From assembly GCA_028023455.1 (NCBI GenBank), contig JAQFVV010000003.1, positions 3,142,925-3,206,924 on the forward strand: 64,000 nucleotides of DNA, written 5' to 3'. Source of the stretch: Epiperipatus broadwayi. Taxonomy: Eukaryota > Onychophora > Udeonychophora > Euonychophora > Peripatidae. Of the stretch, positions 54,736 to 64,000 are shown piece by piece. Under the pieces are notes generated by a model that was not told the DNA's origin, did no database searches, and saw only the letters and a program-made list of their open reading frames with translations. The position numbers and the translations under genes were made by a program. Position 1 is the first letter of the stretch; the number at the start of each line of letters is the position of its first letter.

Positions 54736-55785
54736 TCATAAAGACATGCTGTTTGTTCAATTGGGAAAATAATTTGGATCACATTAATGAAAAAATTGTC
54801 ACAATTTATAAAACTTATTTAAAGTTTTCTATCTTTTTTCTTTCTTGTCATTTCCAGACTTCTAATTGTAGTATTGTGAATATATTTTTCCAAATCTATC
54901 TAAACTGAATATTATCCAAATATGGCTTTAATATTCAAATTTTTGTTTATAAATCTTTAAAAAAAATGAAATTGAGACTTGAAATTATCTATCTTAATTT
55001 GAATGCACATGATTTCTTAAAAATTGTCTTAACATTTGTTCTTCAGATTATTGCTTTTCTTTGAAAGTACAATCATATATACAAAACATCCGATTGCAAG
55101 TCATCACTTTTTTCCATAATTCAACTGTACTTCTCAAATAAAAATGCTAACACTTTCTTAAAGTCACTCCATAAGATTTTGTGATTATTCTCCTCTTTTA
55201 CATTCTTGTTCTATTATAATCTTGAATCACCTCATCATTGTCAACTTTAATTTCTTATGAATTGATTCTATTGTGCTATATATCCACATCTTATTTTTCT
55301 TTTACACTTTTAACAGTTTTTTACTTTCATTTTTCACTATTTCTCTCTCAATTTTTTCCAATCTGCGTCAATTTAATTCCACTGTTTTAGACAATAGACT
55401 AACTCTTCTTTATGAAAAATACTTTAACTTCATTTATTTATTTACAAGAAACTTTTATTAATGATTCATTGTTTCCTACTTTTTTTTTAGTTGTTTCTAG
55501 AATGTCATACTTTTACCCCTTATATTCTTTATTAATTAAAAACCATTATTTGGGGGAAATTATCAATTGCTATTTTTAATCTTGTTTTTTTTTTTTTTTT
55601 TAGCATTTTTTATTTTATTTTATTATTGCAATAATTTTCCAAGTCATTTTTTCAATTAAAAAAACATAGATAAACAAATGACCTTTATGTTGATTTCACT
55701 AATTTCTTTAATGACAAAAATATAGTCACTATGACATTATTAGCATGTCAAGTGTACTTTATCCCAAGTAAATGTAACCCTATAA
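54736..55785. other. AT-rich DNA without recognised features
   Basis: T-rich with tracts at 55,485 and 55,588. No supported gene. Confidence 0.3.
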
Positions 55786-55789
55786 AGTG

Positions 55790-55990
55790 AAAACTCATTC
55801 ATTCAATAGAACATTGCTGAAAGTTCAAAACACTACAGAACTTTACTGAAAATAGTCAAAAGTCTTTCATTCAAAAGAGCATTACTGAAAGTTAAAATTC
55901 ACTCATTCAAAAGAAACATTGCTGAAAGTAGAATAAAACACACTCATTTGACAGATCATTGCTAAAAATCAGAACTTACTGATTCATTGA
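55790..55990 (+). repeat. Decayed minisatellite, unit about 40 bp
   Basis: The phrase CTCATTCAAAAGAACATTGCTGAAAGT recurs, with changes, near 55,793, 55,862, 55,901 and 55,942. The first interval probably contains two units. Unit length varies between about 35 and 41 bases. Confidence 0.6.
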
Positions 55991-56734
55991 TGAAAGCCAA
56001 CAATGGATGACAAAATGCAGCTTTTATTTGTGCAATATTTTTGGCTGGTAAAAATATAAATGATTAACTAACTAACATATATATGGATGCACGTTAAATT
56101 TAAAAAAGAACAAGTAGAAAGCAATAATAATGAACATAAGAATAAATTTTGTATAATAAACAAAACTAAAAAAAAAAAACTCAGTCAACTGAGGATCCAT
56201 TAACACTGTATATATACTAATCTACTGACATAATAAGTAGAAGAAATATGGATCCAAGTTTATAAAGATTTCATTTAAAAGTATTATCTTTATTTTATAT
56301 AATGGTATAGCATTAATGATGAAAGTTCATATTATAAAATATTGATCAACACAACAATTATAGAAATAAATGGAATATGAATATTAAATCTGCATTTTTA
56401 TTATTGTAACTATAAATAACTAGATGGGATGAAAAATAAATGCCTTGTTACAGTTCTCTAAAACAAATTTCACAAAAAGTTAAATGAAAACCAAAAGCAC
56501 ATGGATGAAATTTTAAAACATGGCTATAAATTAAATCAATTGAAAGCAAGAGAAATCAACATAGCCATATTTCTGTTATCTCCAAAATCTTGATGTCAAA
56601 TATAATCATATATCCTGTTAAACAAACCATAGGCTTAGTATCTGAAGGCAATGAATTCTCATTCCTAATAAAGGTTCCAACTGATCCAGAATGGCCTAAA
56701 TTTGGCAACAGCACTCCATTTTTTCATCACTCTA

Positions 56735-56875
56735 TTCCTAAGACACCTGTGTAAGTAAGATATATCAATAATGGGACTAAACTAGTTTTGGCTTAATTTC
56801 TGACTAGTAGTCAGAAACTAGTTTGAGGATTTATTCATCAAAATCATCTGATATCCATTAATTACTTATATTCAG
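56735..56875. mobile_element. Family C relic, inverted pair
   Basis: Centre TTCTGACTAGTAGTCAGAA is a palindrome. On the right (plus) CAGAAACTAGTTTGAGGAT, CATCAAAATC and ATCCATTAATTACT parallel the 3' half of family C. On the left the same motifs occur inverted (GACTAAACTAGTTTTGGC). The CTGATGA core and stem II have been lost on both sides. Confidence 0.45.
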
Positions 56876-57849
56876 AAGCCATTCTGAGAAATATAGAATG
56901 AACAATTGCTGCCAATTTCATAGTTATAGTGAAGCCAAAGAAGCATAGTTTTGATGCATTATTCTCTAATCAGGATACCCATTTAACAATAAATATTAGT
57001 CGTCCAGAAGAAACTAGTTACTATTTGACTACTTGGAAAAAAATCAAACTTTCTTGAAAATTCTTCAGTTTTTGAAAAAATTTCAGCTCCTGTGCAAATT
57101 GGATCTCCATGTAAAAGACATAGCAACACTAAACTAAGAATTCTCTCACTCAAGCATGTCATTATCTCTACTTGAGTGTGACATACACTATCACTACAAA
57201 ATTATTAACACTTCTGTGAAACCACTACTAGTCTATTATTGTTTTAAAATATATCACTTGAAAATAATTGATTCACTGTCAAAGCAATTTCATCTTCTTT
57301 TCTAAACTGAAATATTAAAATTGTACTATTACTGAAAACACTTTATTGTCTATTGTTCCATCCATTTATTGTATTTATTTTGTTTTTCATAATTCTTATG
57401 CTGCAGTTAAAATAAATTTAATTATAAATTCAATATACCACAGAGTATTACATCTCACTTAACAGTAATAGTACAGATTACAATACATTTTTCATTTTTC
57501 CAACACTTATGTGACAATCTATATTAACCTTTAACATCTAGCAAAGATTATATGTATCCCTATTTATTAATTTACTGATGTTTATCTAAATTGATTATGA
57601 ATTTTATGACCTATAAAAAAATCCTAAATCTATTTGAGAGTTTCAAAATTCACTACCCAGAATTGAAACCCAGAGTATAAGCATAGCAAATGAATGCATT
57701 TAATCATTATTTAATAATTGAAATACAGACTTATTATATACCTATATCAATATATATAATATCTAGGATATATGAGCACAGACTTCCACATGACCCACCA
57801 TTCTATCTCAAATCACTGATACACTTGAACATATATATATGTTGAAAAG

Positions 57850-57920
57850 ATAAATAATCACCAATATACATATTTCATGCTAAACCAGAGTTAGTCCAGA
57901 TTATCATCTCCACACATAAA
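57850..57920 (-). ncRNA. Hammerhead relic with core deleted, family A
   Basis: Minus strand: GGACTAACT is joined directly to CTGGTTTAGCATGAAATATG, so about eight bases (GATGAGTG) are missing from the core. Stem I 3' strand TTGGTGATTATT is intact. Confidence 0.6.
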
Positions 57921-58261
57921 TGCAGTATGTGCTCAGTTATATATTAAGATAGCCAATCTTCATACTTTAATGGACAGGCTTCAATCCACTCCACACTCCA
58001 ACTCTTCAAATGTCCATCCAATTGAAAGGGATCAGATTGATTTAGGTCAACATGGGTGTGACAAGAATCTTGACCTCAGGATGGTCTTTGAGCATACCAT
58101 CATCTTGTCACACTGATGTTGACCTAAAGTCAATCTGATCCCTTTCAATTGTATGGATGGTTGAAGAATTGGAGTTGTGGAGTGGATTGAAGCCTGTCCA
58201 TTAAAGTATGAAGATTGGCTATCTTAATATATAACTGAGCACTTATTGCATATATATGCGG

Positions 58262-58330
58262 AGATGATAATCTGGACCAACTGATGATTGCTGGTTTACA
58301 TTGAAATATGTATATTGGTGATTATTTATC
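58262..58330 (+). ncRNA. Type I hammerhead ribozyme, family A, stem II decayed
   Basis: CTGATGA at 58,281-58,287 and GAAA are intact. Stem I pairs completely: ACCAA with TTGGT, bulge TGG, GATAATC with GATTATT. Stem III AT, ATGT, AT; cleavage predicted after A at 58,314. Stem II (TTGCTG, GTT, TACATT) has lost several pairs. Confidence 0.7.
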
Positions 58331-58529
58331 TTTCCGACATATATGTGTTCAGGGGTATCAGTGATTTGAGATAGAGTGGTGAGTGATGGGTTGTGTGAAA
58401 GTCTGTGCTCATATACCCTAGATTTTACATATATTGATACAGGTATATAATAAGCCTGTATTTCAGTTATTACATATTAGAGATATCTGCCCATCCCTTG
58501 CATATGTATTAAATGTATTATGTTCTGTA

Positions 58530-58895
58530 CATGAGGGATCAGGTTGACTTTAGGTCAACATAGGTGTGACAAGAATTTCAGCCTCAGGCTGACATTTGAG
58601 CATTCTATCATCAGATTTTCAATTGGATGGACAGTTGAAGAGTTGGAGTGTGGAGTGGATTGAAGCCTGTCCATTAAAGTATGAAGATTGGCTATCTTAA
58701 TATATAACTGAGCACTTGTTTCATATATGTGTGATGATAATCTGGACCAACTGATGATTGTTGGTTTAGCATGAAATATGTAAACTGGTGATTATTTATC
58801 TTTTCAACATATATGTTTTCAAGTGTATTAGTGATTTGAGAAAGAGGGGTGAGTGGTGGGTTGTGTGAAAGTCTGTGCTCATATACTCTAGATAT
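58530..58895 (+). mobile_element. Single family A element (long form)
   Basis: Repeats the right arm of the preceding palindrome in the same orientation: GGTTGACTTTAGGTCAACAT, GGAGTGTGGAGTGGATTG, AGCCTGTCCATTAAAG, AGATTGGCTATCTTAATA, the hammerhead, and a tRNA-like module (GTATTAGTGATTTGAGA). It has no inverted partner, apart from the short GACTTTAGGTC palindrome at its start. Confidence 0.7.
58732..58800 (+). ncRNA. Hammerhead ribozyme relic, family A
   Basis: CTGATGA at 58,751-58,757 and GAAA intact; stem II TTGTTG, GTT, TAGCAT with five possible pairs. The cleavage region has changed to GTAAACTGGTG, removing the U16.1 partner and one stem I pair. Confidence 0.6.
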
Positions 58896-59007
58896 TAATC
58901 ATTATTCTATGAGACCCTTCTGTATGCCAGGTTGTAAAGATTAATGAATTTGGAAACTCCTGGTTCTCATTCCTTGATAGGACTATGCCTATCTAATTAA
59001 TAATTGT

Positions 59008-59120
59008 TTAATATTGGAGATCATTTATCTTTTTCACATGTGGTCATGTGTATCTGTTATATTGAGTTGGGTGGATGAGTGTAGAGAACTTGAAAGACTA
59101 AATTCAAATCCCCATTAATT
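59008..59120 (+). mobile_element. Family A fragment beginning at the ribozyme cleavage region
   Basis: ATATTGGAGATCATTTATCTTT matches the sequence immediately around and after the family A cleavage site. It continues to a tRNA-like module (GTGTATCTGTTATATTGAG; AAATTCAAATCCCC). The upstream CTGATGA and stem II are absent. Confidence 0.6.
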
Positions 59121-59925
59121 ACTAATTGTGTAGTAAAATTGATTTGACATAATAGAAAAACTAATGAAAAGCAGTATTAATGGAATGGTTCATTGCTGGA
59201 AAGATCATTTGATATTCAAATACCAAAGTAATATAGCTGAGCTTTTAAAGAACTTTAGCATTTGAGTTTGTCATTCTACTATTGCAATAAACTATGTAAA
59301 GCATGAACACCAATGCTAACCTATTACTGGCCATGTTTAACTGTTTTACCATAATCCCTTTTGTTACAAGGTCTTTTAAAATCATTTGTTTAAATCTACT
59401 TTACAAAACAATCAAATATCCCCAAAATAATATTAAAATCATTCTTCATTGTTTTTTAATCATTCTTCACTGCTTTTCATTGGTAGTTACTGATAGTTTC
59501 TAATGTCTAAAACTTTAGTTTACATTTTCTTTTGCAAACTTTAGGGTGGATCTGTGATATCCATATACTTAGAAGGTTCTAATAGTAATAAAACTACTCC
59601 TTGTATTTTACTAATAATAAACCACTGATTCTATAGGCTTACTGAATTTGCCATATTTATTCAGTCACTTTAGTACAATAGTTCTTCTCAATATCTAAAA
59701 TGAGATGTACTTTTTGTAAAATTGGGGAAAATAGAATATACTACTTTACATATCTAATTTGCAAACAAGTTATCAAACCCTGATAAATTTTCTCAACAAA
59801 AATTCTACTAATCAAAGCAACACAATAATCTATGAATGATCTAGAGAATACATTTGATCATTCACTGATGATGATCTAACACTCTTCCTGCTATCTTACT
59901 ACAATTTAATCTAGCATCATACATC
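59121..59925. other. AT-rich DNA without recognised features
   Basis: No supported coding or repeat structure. Confidence 0.3.
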
Positions 59926-59929
59926 TAGA

Positions 59930-60370
59930 ACTATATTACACATTTAATAAGTTCTGGACATTTTGAATGTTAACATAATGAAACCCTTTCCATTACTTAA
60001 TTTATAATCTCAAATTAAAAATAGACTTTCATCATATTAAAGTCCCTTATAGACTTTAAATGCAGAATTTTAAATTTAGAGCTACGTATAAACTTTAATA
60101 AGTTCTAATAAATAGGACATCAACATAATAAAGCCTCTTATACCATAAAATCAAGAATTTTAAATTTGGAACTACATTATACTCTTAAATAAGTTCTACC
60201 ATTTAGAATGCTAACAAAATGAACCCTCTTACATAATTTAATCTAGAATCTCAAATTTGGAGCTACATTATATCTTTTGATAATCTCTGTGATATAAATT
60301 GTCAACATAATGAATCTTAAATTTAAAACTAAATTATAGTAATATTTCAACTTAACTATAATGAAACCAT
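59930..60370 (+). repeat. Decayed tandem repeat, unit about 92 bp
   Basis: Units share AATAAGTTCT, then GAATGCTAACA.AATGAA.CC, TTAATCTAGAATCT and AAATTTGGAGCTACATTATA. Phases at 59,946, 60,095, 60,191 and 60,280 give spacings of about 149, 96 and 89. The first interval contains an extra partial unit. Non-coding. Confidence 0.6.
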
Positions 60371-60414
60371 TTGAATAATTTAGTACAAATTTTAACTTTG
60401 ACATTGGTTTCTCC

Positions 60415-60830
60415 ACCGAACATGATCATCATCATCATCATAATTCACTTATTTATTTAATATACAATTTTATTAGGCTAATTATAAATTGCATTACAAA
60501 TTAAATAAATAGCATACATAAAATTAAGAGGAAAAGAAAAAAAATTAAAATTATATAAATAATATGAGTAACAAAAAGAGAAAAACACCATAGCGAGTGT
60601 CAAAGAAAAATGGCATCATTGTGATAAATTAAAGATTATATTTTTCAAAAGGAGCTTGTTATAACTTTTATCATTCAGACTGAATAATTAGTATTGCAAA
60701 AATCATTATTAAAAGAATCCATTACCAGAAACAATGGAGAAAATTTAAGAATATCTAAATGACAGATTTTATTTTAAAAAAGTACTGATGATGATGATGA
60801 TAATAATAATAATAATAAAATTATCAATTT
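60415..60830. repeat. Segment bounded by ATC and GAT trinucleotide runs
   Basis: (ATC)n at 60,422-60,440 and (GAT)n followed by (AAT)n at 60,784-60,820 bracket about 340 bases of AT-rich DNA. GAT-type tails are found at RTE 3' ends elsewhere in the window, but no RTE coding sequence is visible here. Confidence 0.35.
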
Positions 60831-61470
60831 TTTATACAAATTCAATTAAATTATAATTATAATTTTATTATTTAATATTTAAAATAATTTAGTATAAATA
60901 TTAAGTTTTATATTTTTTCATACTTTAAGTTTTAAAATAATTATATATGCAGAATATGTTCTCTGCTTAAACGGAGGGTATAACTAGGCAACAGAACACT
61001 ATAACTAAGCTAGTACTAATCATCATTAATGGTTATCGTAAACTTTAATTAATAAACTCTTCATTTCAATAAGATTATTGATTTTTCTTTACTACATGTT
61101 TTTAGAAACAATGTTAAAACACAGATATTAAACAAAAAATAGAATGAAAGAAATTTAGAAATTTACTAATAACGAAATATTTCTAATATTTATTAATCTT
61201 AAAAATAATAAACATAATTTAATTGTTTTTCATATAAAAAATCATATTAATATAGAACATCTATTATTCATGATTAAAGAGTGATTGAAGAGTAAAGCAA
61301 ATTGTGTTTTCATGGAAACTGTAAAATATTAATATTAGATATATATAATATATTAACCACCAAAATAAAGATGCAAATAAATTACAATAATGTAATAATG
61401 AAAGCATTAATTATATAAGTTCTTTTCAAGCATTATAGATATAGTTGAGAATAAAGGCTTCTCAAAATTT
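60831..61470. other. AT-rich DNA without recognised features
   Basis: Nothing supported. Confidence 0.3.
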
Positions 61471-61479
61471 AACTCGATT

Positions 61480-61870
61480 TCTCTGCTCCATAGCTTCCGT
61501 TTTCCATACCAGTTAAACTTTATCTTATCCATCCATCTCCCATGTGGTCTCTTTCTAGATCTTTTACAGCCTTTTGGATTCTGGTTTCAAGACCATTTAT
61601 TGTCATCATTTTAATAATAGATCCAGTCCAGCTTCATTTCAGCCTTTTAATTCTTTCAATAATATGTAGCTCTCCAAATTTTAAGGTGTGGTCTGAAATT
61701 TCTGAAGCTCTGATGCATTATTTGCAAGATTAACATCATTCAAAAAATCTAGATAACTTAAATAATCTTCATGTATTTTATTCCCTTATTTGCCATTTTA
61801 ATCTACAAAATGTATTCATACATCCTTATTGCAACCACTCATAAATGAGTATGGCCATTTCAATATCATG
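61480..61870 (-). pseudogene. RTE LINE 3' fragment
   Basis: On the minus strand broken frames match the RTE C-terminus (GLETRIQKAVKDLERDHMGDG, compare ILNWIP.DCKRPRKRPHVRW). They then jump to the region around the catalytic box (DYLSYL, NLANNA) across an internal deletion. No intact domain. Confidence 0.5.
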
Positions 61871-61914
61871 AAAAGAAAAAAAAAAGACTGCTCTAAAATA
61901 GAATTTTGCAATGA

Positions 61915-62590
61915 TTATACACACCAACATGTGAACCAAATCTGATGATATATATATTTTTGGTTTACTTGATATTTTGTGATGCTATCTTTTAATTTCT
62001 TCAGCAAAAAAACTTCTTTCTGAAATATTTCATCGTCATGTTTACTTGTTGTAGCCCTCCAATATATTTCATTCTCTGCTATATCTAACCATTGACAACA
62101 ATCAATATTGCACTCTATTAAAATATCTTTGAGATATTCCTTATAACATATATAAATTCTACCTCTCCCATGAAAACTATGTTCATATTCACTGTAATAC
62201 ATTATTCATTTCTTTAGATGACCAATCTGTGAAGGTGTGATTTTAGAATAGTGGATTCTATAATATCACATGAAGCAAGTAGAGAAACATTGGTATTGTA
62301 ATCTTGTTGTATTTTTAAACATTTTATGGAGTATCTTTAAATGAAACTCTTCTAATGCTTTATATTGTGTCTTCGACTATCCATGTCTCACTTCCATACA
62401 ATAAATTAGGTAAAATAACAAATAGCACTCTATATAACTTAGTTGCAATAGTTATGTCCCTGAGATGAAATGCCCTATCTTTTAACTTGTTAAAAGCAGC
62501 AATAACATAATGGAGACAATGTTGTATCTCAACATCTATTTTTTTTTTAATTTATAAAATTACCAAGATATTTCAACTGATTTACATTCT
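61915..62590 (-). pseudogene. LINE reverse transcriptase thumb relic, different subfamily
   Basis: Minus-strand pieces read HQLENVNQLKYLGNFIN, then DVEIQHCLHYVIAAFNKLKDRAFHLRDITIATKLYR, then LLYGSETWIVEDT. This is the LINE thumb order (KYLG..A..AF..L..R.....TK..LY....LP.LLYGSETW) in a version unlike the RTE copies here. The frame 62,202-61,915 covers the following C-terminal region (CQWLDIAENEIYWRATT). Frame breaks show it is inactive. Confidence 0.6.
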
Positions 62591-62689
62591 CAAGTTGATG
62601 ACCATCCAAGCTGAAAGTTGCTACTATTATAATAACTTATGCAAGGAAAAGAAATAGTGACCAATAATGTTTTAATGGTTTAATAGCAT

Positions 62690-63270
62690 TTCTAGCCAAA
62701 GAATGTTGTTGACTATAATTATAAAAAAACAAAGGTACTAAAATTTATAGATACTGAACTGAATTCAAATCTGCATGAAATAAAAAAATGTAAAACCATT
62801 TAAGAAATAATTCATTTAGAAAAATTGAATATCTGTTATCCAATAAAATGGCACAAAAAAGAGTTAGTGCTGATAAGATATTGTAACTATAAAATAATAA
62901 ATTTTGCAGAAAAGAATAAAATTTTCAAATGTATAAAACATCATCTTGATAGTGAAAGGAAGGTTGTTTGGCAATAATAATAAAAAAATAGTACTATTAC
63001 TAAAAATATGAACATCATAATGAATATGTGAAAGTAAAATAACATAATCCCTATGATTCCCGCAACCACATCTGAATCAAGTATTTTAAGTGAAGAGGTA
63101 AGAACATAAAAATCTCCATGAAATAATGTAATTATTATCAATATTTTTTTAAAAAGGAAGTAAAGAAATAGAGAAACTGATACATCAAATGTCTAAACAA
63201 TAAAAATATATCAGATAATTAGAAAAATGAAGTAGTCCCAACAGCTTGATAAAATGTGTAGAAAGCTTTT
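62690..63270 (+). pseudogene. RTE LINE relic, weak
   Basis: Around 63,150 the phrase EVKKIEKLIHQMSKQ.KYIR matches ETSKKIEKLVTKLY at 7,740 in the 6.5 kb RTE copy, just before the reverse transcriptase. Other regions are too decayed for assignment. Confidence 0.35.
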
Positions 63271-64000
63271 TATGATATTTTTTCCCTGAAAAAAATTTTT
63301 AAAGTGCCCAAAAAACTATCAATTAAGGAATGGAATTCTCTTAAAACTGCAAATATTTTTTTTTTCAGGATTCAATAATAAAATCAGTTGGATCTGCTCT
63401 TTCTATATATTACTGTAATTTAATTACAAGAAATGGATCTGTGTAATTAAGGGCAATGTAGGTTCTTGAATTGAAGCAACCCATCATTTCTGATACTTAA
63501 ATATCTGACAAATGACTAATTATTTAATTATACACCAGCAAGTCATTTGTGTTTATATTCTTTATAAAAAGAATTTAAAAATTCTAACTTTTAGGTATTG
63601 CTAATTGTTTTATAAAAAAAACCTCACTTAATGCTGTTTTAATCATGAATATATAGATTGACTCTGATCTCCAATAAATTTCAGTAATATACTCAGATAT
63701 AATTTTTAAATAAATGAACCTCAGCTTAATAAAAAAAATACTGTATGGAAACTTTCATTATTATAACTATGACTTCTGAAATATTGGCATGTTTTATTTT
63801 AACAGATAATTACATTTTATTTCAGTTACTATACATGCATAATGTTGGAAGCATGAAATTGTAATTAAAAACAATTTTACTTATTCTGAAGTAAACCAAA
63901 ATATATAAGTTCACTATTTCACATCTCGACTGTATTCAAACATTGAGTGAACCATCTTGATTCATTAATATAAAAAAGAAATGTTTTTCCTTATACATTC
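63271..64000. other. AT-rich DNA to window end
   Basis: No supported feature. Confidence 0.3.

Larger units (their letters stand above)
57712..58475. mobile_element. Large family A palindrome, arms about 370 bp
   Basis: Arms match from TAATAATTGAAATACAG (57,712) and its inverted partner ending 58,475 to a centre near 58,093. From the ends inward each arm has the 3' tail, a tRNA-like module (TATCAGTGATTTGAGAT; B box decayed), the hammerhead, then a longer inner part (AAGATAGCCAATCTTCATACTTTAATGG, AATCTGATCCCTTTCAATTG, GTTGACCTAAA) absent from the 53 kb element. No clear target duplication. Confidence 0.75.

Noticed and set aside
1-64000. CRISPR arrays, bacterial operons, riboswitches
   Set aside because: No regularly spaced identical repeats; all context is eukaryotic.

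Overview
This is an AT-rich (roughly three quarters A+T by eye) animal-type genomic window with no recognisable host gene. No open frame looks like an exon of a conserved cellular protein, there are no bacterial-style operons, and almost every interpretable stretch is a transposable element. The organism is a metazoan with a repeat-rich, AT-rich genome. The sequence alone does not fix the phylum. Compact type I hammerhead ribozymes, RTE-type LINEs, Penelope-like elements and tRNA-derived SINEs occur together in several invertebrate groups (flatworms, molluscs, cnidarians), so I leave it open.

Layout. 0-6 kb: an LTR-like repeat, GC-richer islands of unknown origin and unannotated AT-rich DNA. 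6.4-9 kb: a plus-strand RTE LINE interrupted by a minus-strand RTE 3' fragment with a 12-bp target duplication. 10.7-11.4 kb: two tandem copies of a 347-bp LTR-like unit. 11.9-13.6 kb: a tRNA-SINE next to a hAT transposon whose 8-bp target duplication is exact. 14.7-16.3 kb: a minus-strand RTE with an internal tandem duplication. 17-24 kb: SINEs, foldback elements, two hammerhead-bearing repeats and LINE scraps. 26-29.8 kb: a small non-autonomous hAT, a long decayed RTE and a TIR element. 29.9-31.2 kb: a large palindrome made of two 5'-truncated Penelope-like elements with GIY-YIG endonuclease coding sequence. 33.4-36.9 kb: a ZBED5-like hAT inserted in an interspersed repeat whose uninterrupted paralogue lies at 20 kb. 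42.4-44.3 kb: a cluster of inverted hammerhead repeats (family C). 44.9-47.0 kb: the best-preserved coding sequence, a 619-codon LINE reverse transcriptase with a YMDD box. 51.6-52.4 kb: RTE 3' half. 53.0-59.1 kb: hammerhead family A repeats, mostly palindromic, plus a family B copy. 55.8 and 59.9-60.4 kb: decayed minisatellites. 61.4-63.3 kb: LINE scraps.

Main result. Three sequence families (A, B, C), about a dozen copies in all, share the core of a type I hammerhead ribozyme: CTGATGA, a short stem II, GAAA, a two-base-pair stem III and a stem I with internal bulges. Between families the stem I arms differ but stay complementary. Stem II variants are explained by decay in two directions of one ancestral CpG. 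Family A joins the ribozyme to a tRNA-like A/B-box module. Families A and C are mostly arranged as inverted pairs, and one such pair is bounded by a 15-bp direct repeat, as if it inserted as a single palindromic unit. Individual copies carry core mutations, so they are probably relics; the inferred ancestor would have been a ribozyme-bearing non-autonomous retroelement. Its driver could be the RTE/LINE machinery or the Penelope-like element in the same window, but the sequence does not show which.
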